NCBI GenBank assembly: GCA_026119935.1
Contig: JALRMH010000005.1
Span: forward strand, 248,001-312,000
DNA: 64,000 bases
Direction of reading: 5' to 3'
Origin: Endothia cerciana
Lineage: Eukaryota; Ascomycota; Sordariomycetes; Diaporthales; Cryphonectriaceae
A model generated the notes under the pieces. It searched no databases. It was not told the DNA's origin and saw only the letters and a program-made list of their open reading frames with translations. Below, piece after piece: positions 21,431 through 32,905 of this stretch; position 1 is the first letter of the stretch, and each line of letters opens with the position of its first letter. The position numbers and the translations under genes are program-made.

Positions 21431-24400
21431 ATGTCAGACGAGGTCTCCAACTTCCTACGATCGGTCGAACAACTGAACCAAGGACGTGACGAGAACGAGG
21501 AGGCCCGCTCCAGGGAGCTTGAGGAGAAGATCCTGCAGCAGAGAAGAGAGCGCCAGGCACGTCGCGAAGGTACGCATGTACGAACTATGTGTGGAAAAGA
21601 AATATGATCACTCAGACACTCGCTGAGCTGTAATCGGGTCTGGTCTCGTTGGGCTTGCTGCCCCCCCCCCCCTGACGAGCATCTGTCGGCCAGACCGGCC
21701 TGGCCTTTTGTTACCGCGGGGCTGATAATTAATTATCCATGCCGTGTTCCTTTTCCCACGTATTGTTTACGTTGCTGCTTCTTTTGATCGATGGCTGACG
21801 AGCTGCGCGATCCCGTGCATACAGAACGTGCGAGGTCTATCTCCCCCCAGAAGTCGCCTGCCAACACTCCACCACCGTCGGCCCGCCGACGCAAGGATTC
21901 GACACCGCAAGTCGCAGAGGCACCGCCTTCAGCCTCGTCCTCTATACCTGATCTCTCCGCTTCTCTACAAAGCCATACGGTTCCGTCACCGTCAGCCGAA
22001 CCGATGGACCTGTCGTCAGCTCGCTCTGCTTCTCCTGCTAAGGAGGCCGAGGACCCCCTTGATCTCGACCTGAAGCGTTCGAGCGCTAGCTACACATCTC
22101 CACCGTCGAGCGCCGGGTTGGCACGCACACCGACTCTCTCTTGGCAGAGAAGACCGCATTCCCAAGGCCCTGGCCCAAGATCACGACCGCTGTCCATGGT
22201 TGCGGCCGAGAATGCAGCCGTCCTATCGTCTACCCCGCCAGCAGAGAGCACATCTCCCGATCGCACCCCCTCTCGTGACCAAATTTCACAGGCACTAGCC
22301 TCCAAGGATCCTGCATGGTTCCGACAGACGGCGGATCGAGGCGCAAACTCGGCTGCCTACAGAAAGAATCAGGTTGAGGACTCTGACACCGTTGATATGC
22401 TGTCAGGCCGCGCCCAGCTAGCTGGCATGTCGCGACCGAACTCCACCGAGCAGGAGAGGGACTCAGGCAGGGACCGCTCGGACTCTCGAAGGAACTCGAG
22501 GATCGGCTCTCCTCTGCTACCCATGACTGAGGCGCAGAAGCTCGGTCCCCCGGCTGATATTCAGGCTGGCAACGATGTGGCTACGTCAGGACATTCATCG
22601 CCAACTCGACCTGCGTCACCCACGAAAGGCATGGGTGGGTTCGTTCAGAGCGCCATGATGAAGCGAACAGACAGTGTCAAGCGATGGAGCGTGACAACGC
22701 CCGGCCTGAATCGAAACCCAACCGGGGACCGGAGCAGCCACGATAATAAGAGCGGTACCAATAGTCCAGGGCCGGAAATGACCTCGCGCCCCGTCAGCAG
22801 ATCCAGGGAGAACTCGTCTAGACCCACCTCCAGTCATGCTAAGGATGTACCTTCTTCCACTACTGACACAACGCCGTTCGAGGAGACCGTGGCGGCGTCA
22901 CCGAAGCCAGAGGTAATAATGCCGGAGGCGGCTGAGGTCAAGCAAACCCTCCCGACGAGCCCATCAAAGACGATGGATCCGCGAAGATGGAGTCCGACCA
23001 AGAGCTCATGGCTTGACGCAGCCCTCAAACAGCCCGAGTCGCCCAAGCCCAAGCCAGCAGCTGTGAGCAATCAGCCGGCTTGGATGGTAGAACTGAACAA
23101 GGCGAAAGCTGCGAGAGCCAAGAATGGTAGCATCGATGTTGATCGCGCAAGCTCTGCTGTCAAGAAGCATGAGGTCAAGACAGGTGGCCTCGTGCGGCCA
23201 GCACCGCTGGGCACGACCGCTAAGCAACCAAGCCTTGGCAGCATTACATCACCACCCATCGGAACCGACAAACCGCTGACACCGGTTCTCCGCAGCGGTG
23301 GTTTTAGCAAGATTCAGGTGGCTGGTACTCCAAGTCCAACCTTCGAAAAGCCGTTGACACCGACTCTGCGCAATGGTGGTTTTGATAAGAGCCCCGCGGT
23401 TGGTACCCCGAGTCCGACCACCGAAAAGCCGTTGGCGCCGAGCGTCCGTGGTGGTTTCAACAAAACCCGGGCTCTTGGAGCATCAAGTCCTCCCACCGAG
23501 GAGCCTGAACGAAGGGGTTCCATCGCCGGGCACGAGCTGGGCAAGGAGATGCCGGAGATGCCACCAAAGAAGGATTTCAGAGCGAACTTGCGCCCGCGAG
23601 GGACAACACTCGGAAATGCTGACAAGGGCGGATCTACCAATGAACTGGCAAATGTTTTTGGCAAATTGCGCAAGGCAACGACTCAAAATTACGTCGCTCC
23701 GGATGAGCTAAAAGACAATATCCTGAGGGGCAAGTCAGGCCTCAACAACACGGGCGGACCCAGGCCGTTTGTAAAGAAGGATGAGCTCAAGGATGCAATA
23801 CTGGCGAGGAAGGCGGATTTCAAACAAGCAAAAGAGGAGGGGCGAGGCGTTGCAACAAACATCAAGCCCCCTCAGGAGCAGATCATCCCGGAGGGAATTG
23901 CAAGGAGGGCCACAATATCTCGGTCCAAATCTATCTCGCACTCGAGAGGTGCTTCGATTGTGGGATCAACGTCTGAGGACTCTGCAAGGGCTTTGGATTC
24001 ATCCAAATCCACCGAGCGCTCTGAGCCATCGCCTCGGATCGTTAGTGAAGAGGAGTTTGCACCCAGGGCAGAGAAGACGGAACCGGTGTCCTTGCAAGCA
24101 CTATCGAAAGAGAAGAGCGCCCCAGGGAAGCTGCCGAACAAAATTGGCGGCAGCGCATTAGCAAATCGCTTTAACCCAGCCCTTGCTGGTCTATTAGCTC
24201 GTGGCCCCCCTGGCGTGGGTGGCGCGGCAACTGGTTCCTCTGCCACATCTTTAGCAACGGGCATGTCAGATGCGGGAAATGAGCCGGGCCAGGGCCCTCA
24301 ACTGACACACATGACCAAGTCCCGCGCCCGTGGTCCCCGCAGAAAGGCACCTGCGTCGGCAAATGGCCCGTCTGCCCCAGGTGTGGTCGAGCCCACTAAT

Positions 24401-26525
24401 ACCTTATCCTCGGTGCCCAACGCTGAGGAGGCCGTGGTGAGACAAGGCGAAGAGAAGGGCCTATCGCCATTACCATCGCCAGCAGCAGCACCTCCAGTAG
24501 AGTTTCCTGCCGTTCATGAACGACCAAACCCGGCATCGGTTGTATCACCGAAACCTTCCGTGAAATCTCCCACCTCGCCACTTAAGCAATCCACAGGCGC
24601 GATGGCGGAGGACAAGCCGCGGAGCAGCGGCGTGATTTCGCCAGTGGACTCATCAAAGAAGAGGTTTGGGGAGCAACAACCTTTGACTTCTGGCACGAGG
24701 ATTGCGTTGGCGGACTCGTCAAAATCAAAGGTCGCACCAGGCTCTCCAAACAAGATTTTTGAGCAAGTTGCTGCTATTGCTGCGAAGTCGCAACCGGTTG
24801 AGGAAAAGAAGGCCGACGAGCCACCTCCAAGGAGTCCCTCTCCTCGAAAATTGGACGTGAGGAGGATGTCAAGGTTTCTGGATGAGTCAAGTCTGCCATC
24901 CCCAAGGAACGAACCAGAGCCTACGAAGCCTCCATCACCTGTGAGGAAATCCTTTGGAGGACCCCCATCGCCGCAGAAACTTTCAGATTTTGAGAAGGTC
25001 GACTCGCAGCTGGCCATGTCTGTGGAGAATGGTGCAGTCGTCTTCACCCGATCGCTCACGCCCTCCAAGCCTCATGAGCAGGAGAAGCCTGCACCGGCGC
25101 CGAAACCCGTTCTAGAGCCATTAAATCTGCCCCCGACTTCCCCTTCCAAGACCTTTCTGTCTAAGACACTACCTACCGAGTCTACTGCAGCTGCCAACTC
25201 GTCACCATTGATATCACCTACACGCTCTCCCTCGAAGAGCGGCTCGGATGTATCTGCAATGTTGAAGGATTTCTTTGGCAGTGAGCGCCCGAAGCGGGAC
25301 TATCGCGCGGACGCTGGTGAGATCTTGATGGATCGACCCAAGGGCGGCTCTACAGTACATACCCAAAAGGCGCAGCTCTTCCAAATCACGGAACAGGGCA
25401 AGCGAGTCCCCGTACCGAATCACTATGAGCGCGTGCTTTTTGAGCGTGAGATGTATCTCTGCGCGCATACCTTCACCAATATCGCGCGTAAGAAAGTCCA
25501 GGAGGTGTACTTCTGGGCGGGCGATGAGGTCCCGTCATCGGTAATTGAGGACGCGCAAGTTTTCGTGAACCGTGAAGCGAGGTCACTAGGCGGGACACTT
25601 ATCAAGATGAGCCAAGGTAAAGAGACGGCTGAGTTCATCCAGGCTCTCGGCGGCATTGTCATCATTCGCCGCGGCTCAAGCAACAAGTATGACTCACTCG
25701 CGTCCAATATGCTCTGCGGACGTTCATACCTAGGCCAAATCGTCTTCGATGAGGTGGACTTCGCGCCCTTGGCTCTGTGCTCCGGTTTTCCTTACATCAT
25801 CACCCAGTCAGGCAAGTGCTACCTGTGGAAGGGCAAGGGCGCCGGCATCGACGAGCTCAGCTGCGCAAGGCTGATAGGGATGGACTCCGCGCTGATGGGC
25901 GAGTTGGTCGAGGTCGAGGAGGGCAAGGAGCCAGAGCAGTTCTGGGACTTGTTCGATGGCAAAAAGAAGATGAGCTCCGCGGACCACTGGAGGCTGAAGC
26001 CGAGTTATGACAAGTATTGCGGGAGGCTGTTCTGCTCGGATGCAGCCAGTCGAAGACAGGCATATCTTTCCTCCCTTCAAATACTTGACTGATCTCAAAA
26101 CACTGACTGTCTTCAAGATCAACGAAATCAACCCCTTCAGCCAATCCGACCTCTCATCCACCAAGATCTACGTCCTTGACGCCTTCTTCGAGATGTACAT
26201 CATCGTCGGCAAGGACGCGCAGTCCCAGTACGCCTCCTTTCTCAACGGCCTCGACTTCGTGCAGGAGTATGCCATACTCGCCGCCGGTATGGAGGACCGC
26301 CCGTTCGTGCCAGTCTCGACGGTTGTCCTGGAAGGCATCCCGCGGGATATGAAGAGTTGCTTCCGCAAGTGGCGGGACGACTTGAGTCCTACCCGGATGG
26401 CGGCGAGTAACACTTCAAACGCCAGCACAGGCGCAGGAGGAAGGCCATCGCCCTTGAAGAGGACAAGGAGTCTGAAGATTGTGTCGCTAGGACAGGCGTT
26501 GGAAGTGCTGGGAAACTCGGGGTAG
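21431..26525 (+). CDS. DUF4045 protein with C-terminal gelsolin repeats
   Basis: Three exons (21431-21569, 21825-26059, 26118-26525); product 1593 aa. Exon 1 codes a charged N-terminus (MSDEVSNFLRSVEQLNQGRD) predicted to be a coiled coil. The 255-nt first intron contains a C12 tract. The middle ~1100 residues are Ser/Pro/Lys-rich and disordered and match, to my recognition, the fungal DUF4045 type. They include three ~25-residue repeats of the KPLTPxLRxGGF type at about 527-605 and two KDELKDxIL motifs at about 23700-23800. Gelsolin-like domains begin near residue 1195 (VYFWAGDEV, IVIIRRGSS, FFEMYIIVG are characteristic strands). Gelsolin repeats bind actin and Ca2+, suggesting cortical actin control or secretion. 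The second intron (58 nt) has a GC donor, GCATAT, with a CTGAC branch point and AAG acceptor; it joins two conserved stretches in phase 0. Confidence 0.87.
23267..23500 (+). repeat. Three tandem ~25-residue coding repeats
   Basis: Three consecutive units in the gelsolin-like gene share the pattern (E/D)KPL(T/A)P-x-(L/V)R-(x)GGF-x-K-x4-G(T/A)-x-SP. The first two are closest, the third is one residue shorter. They look like an internal duplication within the disordered region. Confidence 0.85.
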
Positions 26526-27572
26526 GACCCTGATAATGAGAACAGTAGCAGCAGTGAAGATGATGAAGAGGAGAACTTGTTGCTTGAGACTGTCAACACG
26601 ACGATTATCTGTACTCGATGGCAACAGCGAGAAGTGAGAGCGGACCAGCTGGTACAATTTTTCATGCATTGCGGGCGCGCACAAGAACCAGAGATGGAGG
26701 CGGTAGTGCTTCAGGTGTATCTACAAGTGGCTTATCCTCTTCGTCACGGTCACGTCTTGGCGATGGTTGGCGGCAGCGTTTCACGGGTGCTTACGCTGAT
26801 TATATACCTACTTGCATTGCGGGAAAGGGAGGCTAGATGTTCGAGATAGAGCGGCGAATAAACAATCCAAGCCACTTGACGATATGAGAATTTTTTGATA
26901 TTTGGGGGCCATGAAGGGCTCGTGTCTTGAATGCCACGGGGTCTCCCGACTTTTTGTATGGTTGCTTCGCCTCGTGTGGGCGAAACAGGGTATCACTGCC
27001 GCGGCCAATCCCCTCAACTCCGAATCGCAAACCGAACGCCGGGAATATATCCTCCAACCCCAGTGGTGGTATAACACCGTAGGAGCACCCACGTTTTGTC
27101 TGAAGCTTGGTCAGCCCCTGCCAGATTACCGGCCCCTCTCCCCCTCAGACAGACAAAGCTCGTGCCAGGTCACCTGGCATCGGCTGGCAATGACAGCATG
27201 CTCTGGTACTCCTCGCCACAGCTGGTTATTACCAATGAGAGATGTCGATTTGTGCGCGGTCGCAGCGACCATGGACGAGCCCATCATCGAGATCAAGCGC
27301 AGGTCCATGTCCCGTAGGGCTGACCCTATCGCAGGACGCGAGCCTGCGGCATACGCCCCTAGGAGGATGGACCCCTACAGGTGAACCTTCTGCCTGGCTT
27401 CGGGAGGCCCACAGGAGGACACCTAGGTCGGAGGGCGTCGAGAGTTCGTCATGATACGTCACGAGATGCTCTCCCCCCCCCCCCCCATTCCCATATAAGG
27501 GGCAAACGTCCTGCGGAGAACAGATCTCTCCTCGCCGGACCCCTCCCTCCCCCCCTCCCCCCAACCCGTCTC
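26526..27572. other. Convergent 3' intergenic region
   Basis: A 1.05-kb spacer between the gelsolin-like gene (+) and MED10 (-), with C14 at 27473-27486 and further C runs to 27562. Small frames are present but none is supported. Confidence 0.6.
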
Positions 27573-28231
27573 TCACTGCGGGCCCTCCGCCCTGGGGGGC
27601 GGCCACTGGCCCCCAGTCCCCACGACGACCCTGGCCACGTCGTCCCTCAGCTCGGGGTTCGCGCTCGCGACCTCCCGGGCCAGGATGTCCCGGAAGGACC
27701 CGAAGGCCTCCATCTTGCCCTTCATCAGCTGGTTCTCCCGGCGCACCAGCTCGACGAACTCGCGGGTGTAGATGTCCGGGTTGCGGCCCCCGTCGACGTA
27801 GGTGATGAGCTCCCGCGGGACCTCGGAGAGCGAGCCCGCGGCGCCGGCCTCGGTGGCGAGGGCGTGGACGGACTGCAGCGCGGCGGAGAGCTGGGACAGC
27901 TGGCTGGCGAGGACCTCCCGCGTCGGCGGGGACGTGGAGGACGCGGAGATGGCGGTCGTGGTCGTGGCCGTGCTGGTGGTGCCGGAGGGGGTGAGGCGCG
28001 AGGGGGTCAAGTTGCCGTTGGTGGCGGCGGCGGCGGTGGCGGCGGCGGGGGGCCCGGTGTGGGCGTCGTAGGTGGCGATCTGGATCATGGTCTCGTAGAG
28101 GATCTGGAGGATCATCTTGAGCTGGCCTGGATGGGGCAACCCGGGTGAGCATGTGAGGGAGAGGGGGGGTTGGAGGGGCAGGAGGGGGACTTGCGCTCAA
28201 CGGCGTTGTGGTCGGGGTCTATGGGCGCCAT
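27573..28231 (-). CDS. MED10: Mediator complex subunit 10 (Nut2)
   Basis: Two exons (28231-28195, 28126-27573) joined by a 68-nt GC-AG intron with the optimal GC donor GCAAGT and acceptor CAG; product 196 aa. Using the GC donor gives MAPIDPDHNAVERQLKMILQ, the expected MED10 N-terminus; the nearby GT alternatives break frame or lose the conserved ERQL. MED10 is a middle-module subunit of Mediator that bridges activators and RNA polymerase II. A Thr/Ala/Ser-rich insert at about residues 32-72 separates the N-terminal helix from the conserved C-terminal block (VPRELITYVDGGRNPDIYTREFV, split here by no intron). The protein ends in a short Pro-rich tail. The reading frame in exon 2 begins only at 28139, so an annotation based on GT-AG rules would miss the true start. 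Confidence 0.9.
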
Positions 28232-29668
28232 GGTTGCGAGTTGTGTTCTGGGCACTGGTTTCGAGCCTGGTGGTATGGCAAGAGCCGAAGGGGACTGGCT
28301 GGCCTCGACAAGACGCTGGATGACCTTGCGGCGAAAGGGTTTGGGAGGGTGGATGGATAGCTTGTCTGTCTATAGGGTTTGTTGGAGGTTGAAGCACGAG
28401 TCCGGGGTTGTGGAGCCGCATGCAGAGAGCCCTGGACGAGGCGCTGCAGCCAGCAAGGGTAATCCCTGCTAGACAAAGGCCCCAATAGGAAACCTGCCTC
28501 CAACTTCGTACGTATACTGTAAAGTGCATAGTACTTGGCAGAGAGGCGCATCGCAGGTCCTCCCTTTTGAGCTTTTGGCAGGGAAATTGTTGAAGGCTTC
28601 AAGATCAACAAGGTGACAGGCCTTGGTGCTTTATGGGGGCGAGAATCCAGGGCAGACCTTGTCCATAGGTTCTCTGGCATTGGTTCTGAGTCCTCACGGG
28701 AGCCCACATGCTGTCGGGAAAAACGGCGGGTTTACATCTTGATTATCACGCAAGGAAGAGAAACCTAGCTTCAAAGAAAAGAAAGGCCCCAAGTATTCCC
28801 CCTCTTATACCCTTGAAGCTGGGATTTATATGGCAATTTGCCCTCCACATGCTGCCATGCCAATATGGCGTTGATGTTAAATCACCTGGGTGGGTGGGCT
28901 CTTGGTTGGCCTTGACCAAATTGTACGAAGAGCTACTATGGATGCATGTCCTCTAGAGCAATCTTCGACTACCAAGCAGACAAATCCCACGGCACATCAG
29001 GGATTCTGACCAGAACCTGTTGCTCCTAACACTTCCTGCTTGAAGTTGATAACCTGCTGAGGCCCTCAGATAGATTCATCAGATATTTGTCTGATGACTT
29101 TATGACCCCCAGTGGTTGTGACATTCATATCCACAAGGAGGTTCCCGAGATGTCTGTCTGTTCATCTGTCACACTGGCCTCGTCGTGGCAGGCACATCTA
29201 CAAAATTTGGCTGGGGCCCGGAGGGGGAGGGCAGTTCGAGTGGACGAGTGCACATGCCTACGTTTCTTCCTGAGTCGAGGTAGTTGGTTAACGGACTGAC
29301 CACATGCTCGTGGAGGGCAGTAATATAGTCTATTGAGACTGACTCACTTGTGGCCCTTGTTTAGAGTCTCCCCCCCCCCCCCCTTTCTAAAAAAAAAACG
29401 TCTTGAGATTCTTGCTGCATCGAGTCACAAAAGGGCTGTGAAAATATAATTCTCCTCAAGGCATAGCAATACCGGGCCTTTCTTTGTTGGATATTCCACA
29501 TACCACTAAACCGGAGCACTCTCATCAAGCAAGCAAATTTTGCATTGTTTAAAGAGACAGTGCTTTGACCTTTAAACATCCCTAGCCACCAGCCAGCCCC
29601 TGCTGAACAATATCCCTGGGTCTTTATGGGTACCTGTTTGTATTTTCGTACGTTCCAATCAAGACATC
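28232..29668. other. Divergent intergenic region
   Basis: A 1.4-kb spacer between MED10 (-) and the small MGCGSS protein (+). It contains C14 at 29370-29383 followed by A9. Composition is less G+C-biased than coding regions. No gene is supported. Confidence 0.55.
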
Positions 29669-30001
29669 ATGGGATGTGGATCCAGCAGATACCACGACCG
29701 CTTCTCGGAGAGGCCCCGGAGGAGCCCACGTGGTGACCATCAGAGCAGCAGCCGTCAGGCCGGACGGGGCGGGCGCTCTTCCGGTGGACGACACAGCGTC
29801 TATCAGCAGCCGCCACGACTGCCCCACCGAGCAAGGGCGGAAGACACCGAGACTAGCGATACGTGTGGTTCAGGTTACGCGGGCTCGGTGGTGGACACGA
29901 GCTATCGCCATCGTCCGGGGGCACTAGACTCAACCGACGTTGGCTGGACCGCGGGGTCCGAAGCGAACTTTCCGCATTATAGCACAAATGGTGGCTCATA
30001 A
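29669..30001 (+). CDS. Small predicted N-myristoylated protein, unknown
   Basis: Intronless frame of 110 aa. The N-terminus MGCGSSRY fits the N-myristoylation rule (Gly2, Ser6, basic residue 7) and Cys3 could be palmitoylated, so a membrane-anchored protein is predicted. The rest is Arg/Ser/Gly-rich and disordered, with no domain and no other hydrophobic segment. I do not recognise the family. The case for a gene is the lipidation motif, an in-frame ATG in acceptable context (ATCATGG) and plausible codon use; the case against is the short length and an overlapping frame of similar size. It converges on the LIM-type gene, with 256 bp between the stop codons. Confidence 0.5.
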   Translation: MGCGSSRYHDRFSERPRRSPRGDHQSSSRQAGRGGRSSGGRHSVYQQPPRLPHRARAEDTETSDTCGSGYAGSVVDTSYRHRPGALDSTDVGWTAGSEANFPHYSTNGGS

Positions 30002-30257
30002 GGCCAGGCGGGCGATATCGCTTGAAAAAGGGCAGAGACTGATGCAAGAGGGATCTCCGCTGACATGAGCCCATTCTGAGGGGAGGGAAGACCTTCCGCA
30101 GCGGGAAGAGCACATTGTCGAGGGCTGCGCGCTGAATGATATCGCAATGAGGACAGTAGCGAGAGAGCTATATCGTGGAAGAACCAGGCCCACAAAGCAA
30201 TATTCGTGTTATTGAGCTGAATAGGCAATACTCACTACAATTATGAGCCAACAAAAG

Positions 30258-31955
30258 TCAAGAAAACCCAAACACCCTCTTCAGCTGGTCCTGAAACGTC
30301 GACGGCCTCCTCTGCGAGCTCTCACCCGCGCCGTCTGCACTTGCATGAAAGCTGCTGGAGGACGAGTTTGCGTACTCAAGATGGCTTGTTGCATAACCCT
30401 TGTCTGCATATCTGTGAGGCCCAGTCTGACCGAGTCCTGGCCGTCGGGTGACTGATGCTGCTTCCGTAACGACGTGCTGGTGTGTTTTCGACGACGACGA
30501 GCAGTCGTCATCATCCTCCGCATCCATACTTGTTCGGCCGCTTTCGAAAGAGGCCTTGGACGAGAGTGGATGGTTATCGACACGTCTGAGGAAAGGTGAA
30601 ACAGATTTAGCGTAATTTTTGTCCGCCTGCTGCGGCCGCGAGCGGACGGGCAATGTGGAAGATCTGACGCCGTTTGGGGTGGAAACGTTATATCTTTCCA
30701 GGTACTCGGCCGACTCGGATGGGGGCTTGTTCCTGTCCCGGAGGAGCGACGCAGAGGTCAACGGGCCTCGCGGAACGTTGTCAAAACGAACGTGCTTGGA
30801 GGGCGTGAAACGACCTGCACCAGGCCTGTCGGATGACGGCCGTTGAACAGGCTCTTCCACGATCAGGGTGAAAGGACGAGATTTCTGAATAGGTGTATGA
30901 GTAGGTGTATAGGTCAGCGGACTCGACCGCACGGGAACGGTGTGTGGAGGAACTGGTGGTGGCGATGGGTCCTGTTCGTCGGTATCTGAGCTGAGGGGCT
31001 TGACGACGGGATGGGAGAAAGAACTGTCAACGACCGAGGTAGGACGCTCAGCGCGTTCCCGGTCATTTTGCCTATAGCTGGGGAGATGCTGCATCCATTT
31101 GGGAATGGGCTTTGTCGGGCTGCGTTTGAAGGCAGGCTCGCCAAGCGGATCGTGCGAGGAGACGTAGATAGGAGACGGTGTGCGTCGAATATTTTCGACC
31201 GACCGCTGAAGTGGATTGTGACTGTCAGCAGTCGCCTGCTGACCTTCGTGCCTCGCCTCCCATCTCCGCCGTGAGAGTCCACCGTCGAATCTCTCAATCC
31301 TCCCCAGTGCCATAGAGATTAGCTGCTCGTCATCCGCCCTGTCAGTCCCGACGTCCTCGACACACTTCGCACAGAGTGGAATCTCGTCGATCTCCCTGCC
31401 CTTGCTCTTTCCAACCTCCCACCTCTCTTCCTGCTCGTCATGACCGTTGAAGAGCTCTTCAACCTTCGCCCCTTCCACGACCCTTCTATTCCCACACATC
31501 AAACATCCGTAACAGGCCCTATGCCAGAAACACCAGCCCAGGCTCACGCACTCGTCCCCGCGGAACACGATCTCCCCACACACCTAGCACATAGCAAGGT
31601 CGAGCAGCGCGCTGTGACAAGTCTGGCAAGCGATGCGAGCGCGACGACCGACGATCTTGCTGGGTGTGCTGGCGGAGTCATGAGGGCACCAGCAGAATGT
31701 GCAGAGATACGTGGTCGGATGGGTCGGAGAGCAAGACGCCGGAAGCTCGGGAGGTGGGGAGGTTGGGTGCTCATAATGACGGTAGTGAGCATCGCTGACT
31801 GGCTGGGTCTGCACAGGGTCTTCGTCCGTTTCGATGTGAGTCCGAGCTTGGGAACGGGGGAGCGTGTTAAAGCGATTAGTAAGTCTGGCAGTGCTACTGC
31901 CTGAGGAACCATGGCGTTCATCGGGATGGTAGTATCGTGGTGGCAGATGGGCCAT
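30258..31955 (-). CDS. LIM-type zinc-finger protein with one in-frame TAG
   Basis: One frame of 565 sense positions from the ATG at 31955 to the stop at 30258, interrupted once, by TAG at 31586-31584 (codon 124). Upstream lie CTFC and CQTC pairs; directly at the stop the sequence reads AMC-stop-VCGEIVFRGDEC, followed by GWCFWHRACYGCLMCG and CAKC. With one residue at the stop this is a textbook LIM spacing: C-x2-C-x19-H-x2-C-x2-C-x2-C. The stop is thus at the first x of the first CxxC. No intron removes it without deleting zinc ligands. The C-terminal ~350 residues are Ser/Pro-rich and disordered. LIM modules bind proteins, often at the cytoskeleton. TAG differs by one base from TGG (Trp), and Trp is compatible at this position. 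A-to-I editing of UAG to UGG, a single nonsense mutation (the change is also in the CpA-to-TpA context of RIP) or a sequence error could explain it; the remainder shows no decay. Confidence 0.8.
31584..31586 (-). other. In-frame TAG inside LIM CxxC, candidate recoding site
   Basis: The only premature stop in the LIM-type gene. The central A is the complement of T at 31585; the mRNA context would be UGC-UAG-GUG. U before and G after the A is the preferred context of fungal sexual-stage A-to-I editing. Confidence 0.6.
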
Positions 31956-32905
31956 ATTGATGGAAAATGGCCTCGAGGAACAGGTTGAGGGAGTAGATAA
32001 TTTGAGCGAATGTGTAATGAATTCATAAGCGACAGTCGGAAACTGCAAACCGAGTTCATAATACTGATGCGTGGTTGGAGCGAGTGGCTGATGTTGTTGA
32101 AGAGAGAAGACCTACCCTCCGAGAAGGTTTCTGCAGAATGGAGACTTGAAAGGGAAATTCCGTGTGAGGATGGCTTGTGCCTCATCAGCGGTCGTCACTG
32201 CCACGGTACGTCGCTTTCAAGAGGTAGGAGGCGTACCTCGATGTTAGGACGCAGCAGCCATCGCAGCAGTCTTCAGCCATTTATTTGATCCACAAACCAA
32301 CACAACCTCAGAATACCGAATGTTGCCTTCGTGATCGAAACTGCATTTACATCCATACATGGGCCATGGCGGTCCTCTGGTCCTCTACGCCCCTGAACAA
32401 GCATGAGAAGCAATCATGGACACCAGAATCATGGCTGTCTGTTCCCTCCAGACCCCCTCCCTTTCCTAGTTGCATCACACAAACTCCGTAAATGCCAGCC
32501 CTGTCCTAGGTACTGTACAAACGCCTCAGACGACCATTCAGCTTACCAAATGCAATTCGAAGCCCTGAACCTCCAGGAGCGCAATGCAGAGCAAGACAAA
32601 TGTGCTGGGGAGCAAAAAGATCCCTCGCGCGCAGCTCCTGCCTAACCTCATAATTCACAGCACGTTGCAGATGCCGTATCCTGACACACCACCTCGCGTG
32701 GGCAGCATACAGACCCGAGACTCGCAAACGCCGTGGCGCAATGTCCAGAAGCTTCCTCTACAGTGAAGGGTTTCCAATTATGGGAAATCTCCGAATGATC
32801 GACCTCGTCGCTCAAAGGCTTGCCACATCGTGAAGCAAGACCATCAAAGCAAACATGGCGTCTCTGGGGTAAAAAGCTCTTCAGTTCCGGCGATGTGTTC
32901 TTGGC
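31956..32905. other. Intergenic region between two minus-strand genes
   Basis: A 950-bp spacer between the LIM-type start and the stop of the 703-aa gene. It should carry the LIM promoter and the other gene's 3' UTR. No gene, and no notable repeat, was seen. Confidence 0.6.

Noticed and set aside
27229..28200. 323-codon minus frame
   Set aside because: Shadow of MED10 in another frame; His/Arg-rich composition and it runs through a C14 tract.
31587..31700. Intron that would splice out the TAG of the LIM-type gene
   Set aside because: Any donor upstream (such as GTCGTC) paired with the TAG acceptor would delete the CQTC cysteines and the conserved segment before the stop.
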